Assembly (NCBI RefSeq): GCF_009857605.1 | Contig: NZ_WWCT01000025.1 | Coordinates: 1-64,000 of the forward strand | Origin: Duganella levis | Lineage (GTDB): Bacteria; Pseudomonadota; Gammaproteobacteria; Burkholderiales; Burkholderiaceae_D | Direction: 5' to 3' | DNA length: 64,000 bases | In this document: one piece after another, positions 35,495 to 44,737 of the stretch | Position numbering within the stretch: the first letter of the stretch is position 1 | Layout of the letters: the number at the start of each line of letters is the position of its first letter | The notes under the pieces: generated by a model | Database searches by the model: none | Told to the model about the DNA's origin: nothing | What the model saw: the letters and a program-made list of their open reading frames with translations, nothing else | Position numbers and translations under genes: made by a program

Positions 35495-36400
35495 ATGGAT
35501 ACCATCCGCTCGCTACGCTGCTTTGTGCGCGCCGTTGAATTGGGCAGCCTGTCCGCCGTCGCCCGCGAGGAGGGCACAACGCAGCCCACCGTCAGCAAAA
35601 TTGTCGCCGCGCTGGAGCGGGAACTGGGCGTGCGGCTGCTGGAACGTAGCACCACCAGCTTGCAAGCTACGCCGCAAGGAATGCGCTTCTACCAGCGCGC
35701 GCTCGGCGTGCTGGCCGAATACCAGGAAGCGGTAGCGGAAGCGCGCGGCCAGACCGAAACGCCGGCGGGACTGATCCGCGTGAATGCGCCGGCAGCGTTT
35801 GGGCAGTTCTGCCTCAACGCCATGCTGGCGCCGTTCCTGGCGCGGCATCCGCAAGTCGACATCGAACTGATACTCGATGACCGCATGGTCGATCTGGTCA
35901 AGGAAGGCGTCGATATCGCCATCCGCCAGGGACGGGAACTGCCGCCCGATGCGATTGCGCGACTGGCGGGAAGCTCGCCGCGCCAGCTGGTGGCATCGCC
36001 GGACTATCTGCGCGTGCACGGCAAACCAAAGCAGCCGCAGGATCTGGCGCGCCACGACTATATCCGTTTCGCGTGGCTGGCAGATGGCGATCTGCTCACA
36101 TTGCATAACGGCGAACATACCGAAACCGTGCCGACGCGGGGCCGTTATCGGGTCAATCACGCGCTCGCCATCCGCCAAGCGCTTGCTGTGGGAGGCGGCA
36201 TCGGTCTGTGTCCGCTATGGCTGGTGCAGGACTTGCTGGACAGTGGCGCGCTGGTGCGCGTGCTGCCGCGATGGCATGGGCAGGAGCAGCCGCTGCACCT
36301 GCTGTCGCCGTCGCGCCGCTACCAGCCATTGCGGGCACGATTGCTGCTGGATTATCTCGTAGAACAAATCGCTTTGCTGCCGGGATACAACGCTTCCTGA
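35495..36400 (+). CDS. LysR-family transcriptional regulator
   Basis: A 301-residue regulator: winged helix-turn-helix at residues 1-60 (FVRAVELGSLSAVAREEGTT, then QPTVSKIVAALERELGVRL) and a periplasmic-binding-like effector domain from about residue 90. It is of the CrgA/DsdC-like class with a short C-terminus. It is divergent from the exported GDSL hydrolase across 99 bp that contain a T-N11-A dyad, so that gene is the likely target. The inducer is unknown. Confidence 0.88.
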   Translation: MDTIRSLRCFVRAVELGSLSAVAREEGTTQPTVSKIVAALERELGVRLLERSTTSLQATPQGMRFYQRALGVLAEYQEAVAEARGQTETPAGLIRVNAPAAFGQFCLNAMLAPFLARHPQVDIELILDDRMVDLVKEGVDIAIRQGRELPPDAIARLAGSSPRQLVASPDYLRVHGKPKQPQDLARHDYIRFAWLADGDLLTLHNGEHTETVPTRGRYRVNHALAIRQALAVGGGIGLCPLWLVQDLLDSGALVRVLPRWHGQEQPLHLLSPSRRYQPLRARLLLDYLVEQIALLPGYNAS

Positions 36401-36434
36401 AATTTCCTTGCGCAGCGGGCAGGCTGTCCTATAT

Positions 36435-36455
36435 TGATATAAACAGTTTATATCA
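36435..36455. promoter_or_regulatory. 21-bp perfect palindrome before the M48 protease gene
   Basis: TGATATAAAC (36435-36444), a central A, and GTTTATATCA (36446-36455). It ends 9 nt before the start codon and touches the AGAGGA ribosome site, so a bound protein, or the RNA hairpin, would block expression. Confidence 0.65.
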
Positions 36456-36464
36456 GAGGATGGC

Positions 36465-37205
36465 ATGAAAACCGCCTGCGCAACCTTGTTTCTGCTGCTA
36501 GCCTGCACTGTGCAAGCGCAAGTGCCGGAATCCGGCCGCACGCAGGAACTGCTGTACAGCGCGGCGGAAGTGGATGCCGGCATGGAGGCGCGCTATATCG
36601 ACCGCACGGTGGATCTGGCGGCGGCCGGCAAGCTGGATGAGGACCGCGCCTTGCTGGCGCGCCTGCGCTACATCAGCGACGAACTGATACGGGTGGCTAT
36701 CGAATTGAAACCGGAAGCTGCGCAGTGGCAGTGGGAAGTCCACACCACCAGCGATACCGAAGTGGATGCGATCTGCATGGCGGGCGGGAAGATCCTGGTC
36801 GGTAGCGCCTTCGTGCATCAGCTGGCGCTGACCGACGGCGAACTGGCGACGTTGCTGGCGCATGAAGTGGCACACGCGGTGGCCGAGCATCATCGCGAAA
36901 CCTTTTCGGAGGCGATGCTGGTGAATCGTCTGCCGGCCGTGCCGCTGGACGTGGTGATGGCGCGGCTGGACAGCGACCTGTCGCTGCAAATCCGCTTGTC
37001 GAAGCTATCCAGCTTGCAGGAATCCGAGGCCGACCACCTCGGCATGGTGTTGGCGCACCGCGCCGGCTGGTCGGCGCAAGACATCGTCAGCTTCTACCGC
37101 AAGCTGGCGGAAGGGGAGCAGTCCGCGCTGATCTCCGGCGCCTATCCAGCCAACGCCTCGCGTCTCAGCATGGCACGCGGGATGGCGCGGCTGTTTGGGG
37201 ATTAA
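36465..37205 (+). CDS. Exported M48-family zinc metalloprotease
   Basis: A 246-residue protein with a short signal peptide (CATLFLLLACTVQAQ) and an M48 peptidase domain. The zinc motif is H133-EVA-H137 and the third ligand is the Glu in LQESEADHLGM. It lacks the TPR region of BepA and the membrane helices of HtpX, so it is closest to the short LoiP/YcaL-like proteases. A strong palindrome just upstream suggests dedicated regulation. The stop codon overlaps the convergent adenosyltransferase gene. Confidence 0.87.
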   Translation: MKTACATLFLLLACTVQAQVPESGRTQELLYSAAEVDAGMEARYIDRTVDLAAAGKLDEDRALLARLRYISDELIRVAIELKPEAAQWQWEVHTTSDTEVDAICMAGGKILVGSAFVHQLALTDGELATLLAHEVAHAVAEHHRETFSEAMLVNRLPAVPLDVVMARLDSDLSLQIRLSKLSSLQESEADHLGMVLAHRAGWSAQDIVSFYRKLAEGEQSALISGAYPANASRLSMARGMARLFGD

Positions 37206-37756
37206 TCGCGCTTGCGTTCGTGCTGCCACAGCACGTCGGTGCCGCCGGCATAACGGTTCAACACGCGCGACAGCACAAACAGCAGGTCCGACAAGCGGTT
37301 CACATACTGGCGCGGATGATCGTGGATCGTCTCTTCCTTGCCCAGCGTGACGATGCTGCGCTCGGCGCGCCGGCACACGGTGCGGCACACATGCGCCTGC
37401 GACGCCGCGCGCGATCCGGCCGGCAGGATGAATTCCGTCAGCGCCGGCAGCGTGTCGTTGTACTTGGCCAGCAGCGCATCCAGGCGCTCCACATGCGCTT
37501 CCTTGATCATCTGATAGCCGGGAATACACAGCTCCCCGCCCAGGTCGAACAGATCGTGCTGGATCGTGACCAGCTCTTCGCGCAAGTCGGCCGGCATGTC
37601 CTCGCACAGCAGCAGGCCCAGATGCGAGTTCAACTCATCCACCTCACCGATGGCGATAATGCGGATGCTGTCTTTGTCGGTACGGCTGCCGTCACCGAGG
37701 CCAGTCGTGCCGCCGTCACCGGTACGCGTAGCAATTTTAGAGAGTCGGTTGCCCAT
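37202..37756 (-). CDS. Corrinoid adenosyltransferase (PduO type)
   Basis: This ATP:cob(I)alamin adenosyltransferase makes the active form of vitamin B12. The 184-residue four-helix protein starts MGNRLSKIATRTGDGGTTGL, containing the ATP-binding TRTGDGGTT motif. It has FILPAGS and CRRAERS(I/V) in the conserved core and NRLSDLLFVLSR near the end. The start is ATG 37756 with AAGGA upstream. No cobalamin operon surrounds it; stand-alone copies serve B12 salvage or B12-dependent enzymes. Confidence 0.93.
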   Translation of the reverse strand: MGNRLSKIATRTGDGGTTGLGDGSRTDKDSIRIIAIGEVDELNSHLGLLLCEDMPADLREELVTIQHDLFDLGGELCIPGYQMIKEAHVERLDALLAKYNDTLPALTEFILPAGSRAASQAHVCRTVCRRAERSIVTLGKEETIHDHPRQYVNRLSDLLFVLSRVLNRYAGGTDVLWQHERKRD

Positions 37757-37844
37757 AATATTTAATCCTTGATGGCGATGCACCGAAGAATACAACAAAT
37801 GGGCTTACAATCGTGGCTCCATCTGTGTTTTCAGGTGCATGACC

Positions 37845-39323
37845 ATGAACACTGTTTCCGATCTTGTCTCCCGGCGTGCGCAGGTTGCTGCGGCGTTGCA
37901 GCATGTGCTGCCGCAGCGCGCTGTGCTGTCGGCGCCGGAGGATACGCGTCCTTATGAATGCGACGGCCTGGCCGCTTATCGGCAGCTGCCGATGATCGTC
38001 GTGCTGCCGGATAGCGAGACGCAGATTGTTGCGGTGCTCAAGGTGTGCCATGAGTTGAACGTGCCGATCGTGCCGCGTGGCGCGGGTACCGGTTTGTCCG
38101 GCGGCGCGATGCCGATTGCGGAGGGTGTGGTGTTGTCGACCGCGCGCCTGAACCGTATCGTGCGTATGGATGCGACCTCGCGGACGGCGGTGGTGCAGCC
38201 GGGCGTGCGCAATCTGGCGATTTCGGAAGCGGCGGCGCAGTATGGTTTGTATTACGCCCCCGATCCCTCGTCGCAGATCGCCTGTACTATCGGCGGTAAT
38301 GTGGCTGAGAATTCGGGCGGCGTGCATTGTCTGAAGTACGGTCTGACGGTGCATAACGTGCTGCGCGTGCGCGTGGTGACCATCGAGGGCGATGTGGTGG
38401 AGCTGGGCAGCGGCGCGCTGGATGCGCCGGGGCTGGATCTGCTGTCGGTGTTCATCGGTTCCGAGGGCATGCTGGGTATCGTCACCGAGGTGACGGTGAA
38501 GCTGGTGCCCAAGCCAGCCACCGCGCGCGTGATCATGGCGTCGTTCGACGAGGTGGTAAAGGGTTGTCACGCTGTGGCGGCGCTGATCGCTGCCGGCATC
38601 ATTCCCGCTGGCCTGGAGATGATGGACCAGACGTCGTCGCGCATGGTGGAACCGTTCGTCAAGGCAGGTTATGACACCGACGCTGCCGCCATTCTGCTGT
38701 GCGAGGCCGATGGCACCATCGAGGAAGTGGAAGAGGAAATCGCGCGCATGTCGGCGGTGCTGAATGACGCCGGCGCCATTGCGATTGCGGTGTCGCAGTC
38801 GGAGGCGGAGCGGCTCAAGTTCTGGTCCGGCCGCAAGAACGCTTTTCCTGCTGCCGGCCGCATCTCGCCGGATTACTACTGCATGGATGGTACTATCCCG
38901 CGCAAGCGTTTGGGCGAGGTGTTGGCCGGCATCGCTGCGATGGAGATCAAGTATGGCCTGCGCTGCGCGAACGTGTTCCATGCGGGCGATGGCAATCTGC
39001 ACCCGCTGATTCTGTTCAATGCGAATATCCCGGACGAGTTCCAGCGCGCCGAAGCGTTTGGTGCGGAAATTCTGGCGCTGTGCGTGGCAGTCGGCGGCAC
39101 CATCACCGGCGAGCATGGCGTCGGCATCGAGAAGATCGATTCGATGTGCGTGCAGTTCACGCCTTCCGAGCTGGAGGCGTTTTTCTCGGTCAAGCGCAGC
39201 TTCGATCCGGCCGGCTTGCTCAATCCCGACAAGGCGATTCCCACGCTGCACCGCTGCGCTGAATTCGGCCGCATGCGCGTCAGCGGCGGCGCGCTGCCGT
39301 TTGCCCACCTTCCACGCTTTTGA
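37845..39323 (+). CDS. glcD: Glycolate oxidase FAD subunit GlcD
   Basis: The flavin-binding catalytic subunit of glycolate oxidase, which turns glycolate into glyoxylate and passes electrons to the respiratory chain. The 492 residues carry the VAO/PCMH FAD domain (VPRGAGTGLSGGAMPIAEGV, IGGNVAENSGG, GSEGMLGIVTE) and the C-terminal cap domain with HAGDGNLHP and GEHGVGI. ATG 37845 has AGG at 9 nt; ATG 37839 in the same frame is closer to it. It is the first gene of glcDEF. Confidence 0.94.
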   Translation: MNTVSDLVSRRAQVAAALQHVLPQRAVLSAPEDTRPYECDGLAAYRQLPMIVVLPDSETQIVAVLKVCHELNVPIVPRGAGTGLSGGAMPIAEGVVLSTARLNRIVRMDATSRTAVVQPGVRNLAISEAAAQYGLYYAPDPSSQIACTIGGNVAENSGGVHCLKYGLTVHNVLRVRVVTIEGDVVELGSGALDAPGLDLLSVFIGSEGMLGIVTEVTVKLVPKPATARVIMASFDEVVKGCHAVAALIAAGIIPAGLEMMDQTSSRMVEPFVKAGYDTDAAAILLCEADGTIEEVEEEIARMSAVLNDAGAIAIAVSQSEAERLKFWSGRKNAFPAAGRISPDYYCMDGTIPRKRLGEVLAGIAAMEIKYGLRCANVFHAGDGNLHPLILFNANIPDEFQRAEAFGAEILALCVAVGGTITGEHGVGIEKIDSMCVQFTPSELEAFFSVKRSFDPAGLLNPDKAIPTLHRCAEFGRMRVSGGALPFAHLPRF

Positions 39324-39325
39324 CG

Positions 39326-40393
39326 ATGACTGACTACACCGATTTTTCCGACCGTATTCGTGCCGCCAGCGCTGCCGGCATGCCGTTGCGTTTGCGCGGC
39401 GGCGGCACCAAGGATTGGTATGGGCAGTCGCTCGACGGCGAGGTACTGGATACGCGCGTCAACAGCGGCGTCATCTCCTACGAGCCGACGGAACTGGTGA
39501 TCACGGCACGCTGTGGCACGCCGCTGGCAGAGATTGAGATGCTGCTGGCGCAGCACCATCAGATGCTGGCGTTTGAGCCGCCGCGCTTTGGCCCGGAGTC
39601 CACGATTGGCGGTGTGGTGGCCAGTGCGCTGTCCGGCCCGCGCCGCGCCAGTGCAGGTGCGGTGCGTGATTTTGTGCTTGGCGCGGTGTTGATGGATGGC
39701 CGTGGCGAGGTGCTGCGCTTCGGCGGGCAGGTGATGAAGAACGTGGCGGGCTATGACGTTTCGCGATTGCTGGCTGGGTCGCTCGGCACCTTGGGCTTGA
39801 TACTTGAGGTGTCGCTGAAGGTGCTGCCGGTACCGCTGCGTGAAGCCAGTCTGCGGTTTGAGATGGGTGAGATCGATGCACTCGCGCGTTTGAACGAATG
39901 GGCCGGTCAGCCGTTGCCGATATCGGCGAGTTGCTGGCATCAGGGTGTGTTGACCTTGCGCCTGTCCGGCGCGGATGCGGCGGTGGAGGCGGCGCAGCGC
40001 CGTCTGGGTGGTCAGCCGCTTGCTGACGCGGACGCGGCGAACTTCTGGGCATCATTGCGCGATCAGACGCACGCTTATTTTAACGGCGGCAGCTTGTGGC
40101 GCATGTCGGTGCCGTCGCATGCCAGCGCGATTATCCTGCGCGGTGAGCAGCTGATCGAGTGGGGTGGTTCGCAACGTTGGCTTAAGGTGGATGAGGCGGA
40201 TGCGGACAGCATACGCCGCACGGTTGCAGCATCGGGCGGTCATACGACTTTGTTCCGAGGCGGCGACAAAGACGTTGGCGTATTCCATCCGCTGGCGCCT
40301 GCGGTCGCAAAAATCCATGAACGTTTGAAGCAGTCGTTCGATCCCGCTGGGATCTTCAATCCAGGGCGTATGTATGCAAACCAATCTCGCTGA
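39326..40393 (+). CDS. glcE: Glycolate oxidase FAD-binding subunit GlcE
   Basis: A 355-residue second FAD-binding subunit of glycolate oxidase. It has a shortened PCMH domain (LRLRGGGTKDWYG, TIGGVVASALSGPRRASAGA, VMKNVAGYDVSRLLAGSLGT). It needs GlcD and GlcF to function. The ATG lies 3 nt after the glcD stop; an upstream TTG at 39320 is in frame but unneeded. Its end overlaps glcF by 20 nt. Confidence 0.93.
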   Translation: MTDYTDFSDRIRAASAAGMPLRLRGGGTKDWYGQSLDGEVLDTRVNSGVISYEPTELVITARCGTPLAEIEMLLAQHHQMLAFEPPRFGPESTIGGVVASALSGPRRASAGAVRDFVLGAVLMDGRGEVLRFGGQVMKNVAGYDVSRLLAGSLGTLGLILEVSLKVLPVPLREASLRFEMGEIDALARLNEWAGQPLPISASCWHQGVLTLRLSGADAAVEAAQRRLGGQPLADADAANFWASLRDQTHAYFNGGSLWRMSVPSHASAIILRGEQLIEWGGSQRWLKVDEADADSIRRTVAASGGHTTLFRGGDKDVGVFHPLAPAVAKIHERLKQSFDPAGIFNPGRMYANQSR

Positions 40394-41597
40394 TTTCATC
40401 AAGCATACGCGCGAGGGCGAAGAGGCCGATGCGATTCTGCGCGCTTGCGTGCATTGCGGCTTTTGTACGGCGACCTGTCCGACGTATCAATTGCTGGGCG
40501 ATGAGCTGGATGGCCCGCGTGGGCGTATTTATCTGATCAAGCAGGTGCTGGAAGGTGAGCCGGTGACGGCCAAGACGCAGTTGCATCTGGATCGCTGTCT
40601 CACCTGTCGCAATTGCGAGACCACCTGCCCGTCTGGTGTGAAGTATGGACGGTTGCTGGATATCGGACGCAAGGTGGTAGAGGAGCGGGTGCAGCGTCCG
40701 CTGGTGGAGCGGCTCAAGCGCAAGGTGTTGGTGGAGGGCTTAGCGCGCAAGTCGGTCCTCAAGACGGCGTTGCGGGCGGGGCAGGTTTTCCGGCCTTTGC
40801 TGTCGCCGGCGATGCAGGACAAGGTGCCGCGCCAGCAGCCTGCCGGCGTGTGGCCAACGCGCGAGCATGCGCGCAAGATGCTGGTGCTGGAGGGCTGTGC
40901 GCAGCCGGCCATGGCGCCGAATATCAATGCCGCCGCCGCGCGCGTGCTAGATGCGCTGGGCGTGCAGTTGATCGTGGCGCCGAAGGCGGGATGTTGCGGC
41001 GCGCTGCGGCATCATATGAATCAGCAGGAGGCGGCACTGGACGACATGCGCCGCAATATCGACGCGTGGTGGCCGTATGTGCAATCCGGTGCAGTCGAGG
41101 CGATTGTGATGACCGCGTCCGGCTGCGGCGTGACGGTGAAGGAATATGGCCATCTGCTGGCGCATGATCCGGCGTATGCGGACAAGGCGCAGCGCATCTC
41201 GGCGCTGACGCGCGACCTGAGCGAGATCATGCCGCAGTTTGAACCGGAACTAGCGCGGCGGGCGAAGACTGCTGCGGGGCGCGTCGCCTATCATCCGCCT
41301 TGCACGCTGCAGCACGGCCAGCAGATTCGTGGCAAAGCCGAAGGTGTGTTGCGCGCGGTGGGCGTTGACGTGGTGCTGTGTGCGGACAGCCATCTGTGCT
41401 GCGGCTCAGCCGGCAGCTACTCGCTGCTACAGCCGGAACTCTCGCTACAACTGCGCGACCGCAAGCTGGCTAATCTGCACTACACCGGCGCGGACACCAT
41501 CGTCTCCGCCAACGTCGGGTGCAGCGCGCATCTTCAATCCGGCACAGACAAGCCGGTGATCCACTGGATAGAGCTAATCGACCACGCCTTAAATTAA
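40374..41597 (+). CDS. glcF: Glycolate oxidase iron-sulfur subunit GlcF
   Basis: A 407-residue electron-transfer subunit with two [4Fe-4S] motifs (CVHCGFCTATCP and CLTCRNCETTCP) and two CCG-type domains (AGCCGALRHH and CCGSAGSY) that probably bind further cofactors or contact heterodisulfide-reductase-like partners. It completes glcDEF. Its last 9 coding nt overlap the end of the convergent GGDEF-EAL gene, leaving no room for a terminator. Confidence 0.94.
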   Translation: MQTNLADFIKHTREGEEADAILRACVHCGFCTATCPTYQLLGDELDGPRGRIYLIKQVLEGEPVTAKTQLHLDRCLTCRNCETTCPSGVKYGRLLDIGRKVVEERVQRPLVERLKRKVLVEGLARKSVLKTALRAGQVFRPLLSPAMQDKVPRQQPAGVWPTREHARKMLVLEGCAQPAMAPNINAAAARVLDALGVQLIVAPKAGCCGALRHHMNQQEAALDDMRRNIDAWWPYVQSGAVEAIVMTASGCGVTVKEYGHLLAHDPAYADKAQRISALTRDLSEIMPQFEPELARRAKTAAGRVAYHPPCTLQHGQQIRGKAEGVLRAVGVDVVLCADSHLCCGSAGSYSLLQPELSLQLRDRKLANLHYTGADTIVSANVGCSAHLQSGTDKPVIHWIELIDHALN

Positions 41598-44165
41598 CGC
41601 CAGCTGCGACGTGCCGCCTGCCGGCTCTGCATGCAGGCTGATAATCGGCGGCAGGCCGGCTGCCGCCTGCCATATCGGCGCCGTATCAAAGCTGCCTACC
41701 CACGCCAGCACATCATCGGCCGGCATCGGCCGCGCAATGCCGTAGCCCTGCACCAGATCGCAGCCGAGGCGCATCAGCATGGCGCCATGCTCGATAGTCT
41801 CCACGCCCTCCGCAATTACGCCCAGGCCGAACGAGCGCGCCAGCCCGATCACCGCGCTGACCAGGTGCAGGTCATCCCGGTCCACCAGCATATTGCGCAC
41901 GAAGCTCTGGTCGATCTTCAGCACATCGGCCGGCAGCCGCTTCAGGTAGGACATTGACGAATAGCCGGTGCCGAAATCATCCAGCGCAAAGCTGATGCCC
42001 AGCGCCTGGCACGCCAGCATGATGCTGCGCACGTGGGCGATGTCGCTCAGCGCCGACGACTCCAGAATCTCCAGCTCCAGCATATGTGGCGGCACATCCG
42101 GGAACTCGGCCAGGATATCCTTCAGACGCTCGACAAAATCGTGACGCTGGAAATGGCGCGCTGCGATGTTCACGCTGATCACCCAGTCCGCATCGAACGA
42201 ACGCCACGACTCCAACTGCCGCAGCGCCTCGCGCAGCACCCACTCGCCGATATCGACAATCACATCGCTGTGCTCCACGATCGGCAGGAAGTCGCCCGGC
42301 GCGATGATGCCGCGCAGCGGATGCTGCCAACGCAGCAGCGCTTCCATGCCGACGATGCGACCCTTGCGCATATCCAGCTTGGGCTGATAGAACAGCACCA
42401 GTTCATTATCGTGCACCGCCGCCCGCACTTCGGTGCGGCGGTTGTGGTGGGTGCGGACCTGCTCATCGAGGTCGGCGTCGAAGAAGTGATGGCGGTTGCG
42501 GCCTGTGATCTTGGCCTGGTACAGCGCCTGGTCGGCATGCCGCAGCAGGTTGTCGGCGCTGATGTCATTGCCGGTGTAGACCGCGATGCCGACGCTGGCC
42601 GACATGCTGACCGCCTTGCCGCTGCAAACGTAATCGCGCGCCAGTGCGGCCATCAGTTTGCTCATGGCGTAGTCGATGGCGGCGCGGTCGTTCAGTTCCG
42701 GCAGCAGCAGCACGAATTCGTCGCCGCCCAGGCGCGCCACGTAGTGACGCTGGCCGGCAAAGTCGTGCAGGCGGCTGGCGGCCTGCTTCAGGACCTCGTC
42801 GCCCACCGCCTGGCCCATGGTCTGGTTCACGTGCTGGAAATGATCGAGGTCGAACAGGCACACGGCCAGCAGATAGTTATGCTCACGCGCGCGCTGCACC
42901 TCCTGCTCGAAACGCAGCGCCAGCGCGGCGCGGTTGGGCAGGCCCGTCAAAATATCGTGATTGCTTTGCCACGAAATCTGCTGCATCAGCTGGCGGCGTT
43001 CGGTCACGTCGCGGAACACCAGCACCGAGCCTTGCACTTCGCCTTGCGGCGTGCGGATGGCGTTGGCGGTGTATTCCACGGTGCTGGTCTGGCCGACGCG
43101 GTTGCGCAGGCTCTGGTTGCCGACCTTGACCACTTCGCCGCCCGCGTAAATCTGTTTCATCGCCTTCAGCAGCGAATGCTGGCCGAAGTTATTCGCCAAC
43201 ACAAACACCTGATGCAGCTCCATGCCGCGCGCACGCGACTCCGGCCAGCCTGTCAGCTGCTGCGCCACTTCGTTGATGGTGTCGACCTTGCCGTGCAAAT
43301 CTGTGGTGATGACGGCGTCGCCGATCGACGCCAGCGTGACTTCGATACGGTCCTTCTCCACTTGCAGCTGCTGCTGCGCCAGCAGGGTGCGGGTCAGCTG
43401 TGCGCTCAGGTCATTCTGGCTTTGCTGCAGCTTGTGCACCAGCGCCTGCACGCGCTGCGCCATGTTGTTGAAGGTGGAGGCCAGCATGCGTCCCTCCAGC
43501 GTGCCGCGCACCGGCAGGCGCACATCGTGGTCGCCGGCCTGGAAGCGGTTGGTGGCGTCGGCCAGGCGGCGCAGCATGCGCTTGTTGGCGAAGATGATGA
43601 TGCCTAGCAGGGCATAGATGATGGTGACGTTCAGCGCCGAGATCACGGCCTGCTGATGGACGTTGCGCCACACGCCGTTGAGCGGCTGGACCGGTTCGAA
43701 GTCCAGCGTCAGCGTGGCATCGCCGACGGCCAGCGTGCGGCTGTTATGGACGATAGGACTGAGCCGCGTGAACCAGCCCGGATATTCCGGCGCCGCACGC
43801 GCGCTGCGCAGCGCTTCCAGATGGCCGCCGGCGTAGTCGAGCCGCGCGGCGTCGAGGTCGGCGTTGAGCAGCAGCGCCGAGGACAGCGTCGCATCCATGC
43901 CGGCGCGGTCGGGCGCCGCCAGCGCTGGCAGCAGCGCCTTGCTCAAATGCGCGGCCAGCTCATCGGCATCATGCTGATAGCGCGCGTTGGCGTTGGTGGT
44001 CTCGGACTCCAGCATCAGGTGATACCGTATGCCCACCACCATCGCGATGATCAGGAAGATGGGCAGGAACAGCCTGGAGTACATTCCCATCCGCAACCAA
44101 GGTGACAGGATTTTTCCCATTAAGGACATAGACGACGGATTCGACAGGAAACGACCAAAATTCAT
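41589..44165 (-). CDS. Membrane GGDEF-EAL protein with HAMP and PAS domains
   Basis: An 858-residue c-di-GMP enzyme. TM1 (LFLPIFLIIAMVVGI, near residue 38) and TM2 (ALNVTIIYALLGIIIFA, near residue 185) enclose a periplasmic sensor of about 125 residues. Then come HAMP (residues 200-255), a coiled coil, PAS (residues 275-400), GGDEF (intact GGDEF at about 479) and EAL (EALLRW at about 608, with DDFGTGYSS). Both active sites look complete, so it could make or break c-di-GMP. AGG precedes the ATG. Next-door pilT/pilU fit a role in motility control, by inference. Confidence 0.92.
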   Translation of the reverse strand: MNFGRFLSNPSSMSLMGKILSPWLRMGMYSRLFLPIFLIIAMVVGIRYHLMLESETTNANARYQHDADELAAHLSKALLPALAAPDRAGMDATLSSALLLNADLDAARLDYAGGHLEALRSARAAPEYPGWFTRLSPIVHNSRTLAVGDATLTLDFEPVQPLNGVWRNVHQQAVISALNVTIIYALLGIIIFANKRMLRRLADATNRFQAGDHDVRLPVRGTLEGRMLASTFNNMAQRVQALVHKLQQSQNDLSAQLTRTLLAQQQLQVEKDRIEVTLASIGDAVITTDLHGKVDTINEVAQQLTGWPESRARGMELHQVFVLANNFGQHSLLKAMKQIYAGGEVVKVGNQSLRNRVGQTSTVEYTANAIRTPQGEVQGSVLVFRDVTERRQLMQQISWQSNHDILTGLPNRAALALRFEQEVQRAREHNYLLAVCLFDLDHFQHVNQTMGQAVGDEVLKQAASRLHDFAGQRHYVARLGGDEFVLLLPELNDRAAIDYAMSKLMAALARDYVCSGKAVSMSASVGIAVYTGNDISADNLLRHADQALYQAKITGRNRHHFFDADLDEQVRTHHNRRTEVRAAVHDNELVLFYQPKLDMRKGRIVGMEALLRWQHPLRGIIAPGDFLPIVEHSDVIVDIGEWVLREALRQLESWRSFDADWVISVNIAARHFQRHDFVERLKDILAEFPDVPPHMLELEILESSALSDIAHVRSIMLACQALGISFALDDFGTGYSSMSYLKRLPADVLKIDQSFVRNMLVDRDDLHLVSAVIGLARSFGLGVIAEGVETIEHGAMLMRLGCDLVQGYGIARPMPADDVLAWVGSFDTAPIWQAAAGLPPIISLHAEPAGGTSQLALI

Positions 44166-44190
44166 TATTACCTAAAAGTTAAGCTCTGAC

Positions 44191-44209
44191 ACGTTTTTTC
44201 GGAAAACGT
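44191..44209. repeat. Hairpin between gpx and the GGDEF-EAL gene
   Basis: ACGTTTT (44191-44197) and AAAACGT (44203-44209) with loop TTCGG. It overlaps a second small palindrome, GAAAACGTTTTC. No U-run follows on the minus strand, so it is a weak terminator candidate or a protein site. Confidence 0.4.
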
Positions 44210-44251
44210 TTTCTGCATTTAACCTTTGTACTGGACAGTTTGTTGTCGAGA

Positions 44252-44737
44252 TCACTCAGCCAACAGCTTTTCAATGTCGCCGATCAGCTCTTCCGGCTTG
44301 GTGGCCGGAGCGTAACGGCTGTAGACGGTGCCGTCCTTGCGAATCAGAAATTTTGTAAAATTCCACTTGATGCCTTCGGTACCCAGGATGCCGGGCGCGT
44401 CCTTCTTCAGTTTCTGGAACAGCGGGTGGGCGTGTTCGCCGTTGACGTCGATCTTGGCAAACAGCGGGAAGGTGACGCCATAGTTCTTCTCGCAGAAGGC
44501 GCCGATCTCGTCGGCCGCGCCCGGTTCCTGCGCGCCGAACTGGTTGCATGGGAAGCCCAGCACTTCCACGCCCTTGTCCTTGAATTGCTGGTACACCGCT
44601 TCCAGCCCCTTGTATTGGGGCGTGAAGCCGCACTTGCTGGCGGTGTTGACGATCAGCAGCACCTTGCCTTTGTACTGGCCCAGGTCGACCGGCTGGCCGC
44701 TCAGGCTGTCGGCGGAAATATCGAAAATCGTGTTCAT
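44252..44737 (-). CDS. Glutathione peroxidase (thiol peroxidase type)
   Basis: A 161-residue peroxidase that reduces peroxides with glutathione or thioredoxin. The peroxidatic residue is a cysteine (NTASKCGFTPQY), not selenocysteine. The rest of the site is FPCNQFG (Gln) and KWNFTKFL (Trp, Asn). The start codon overlaps the pilU stop (TAATG), so it may be read as the last gene of a pilT-pilU-gpx unit. Confidence 0.94.
   Translation of the reverse strand: MNTIFDISADSLSGQPVDLGQYKGKVLLIVNTASKCGFTPQYKGLEAVYQQFKDKGVEVLGFPCNQFGAQEPGAADEIGAFCEKNYGVTFPLFAKIDVNGEHAHPLFQKLKKDAPGILGTEGIKWNFTKFLIRKDGTVYSRYAPATKPEELIGDIEKLLAE

Noticed and set aside
42033..43607. A 524-codon open frame antisense to the GGDEF-EAL gene
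   Set aside because: Shadow frame; Gln/His/Arg-rich nonsense composition.
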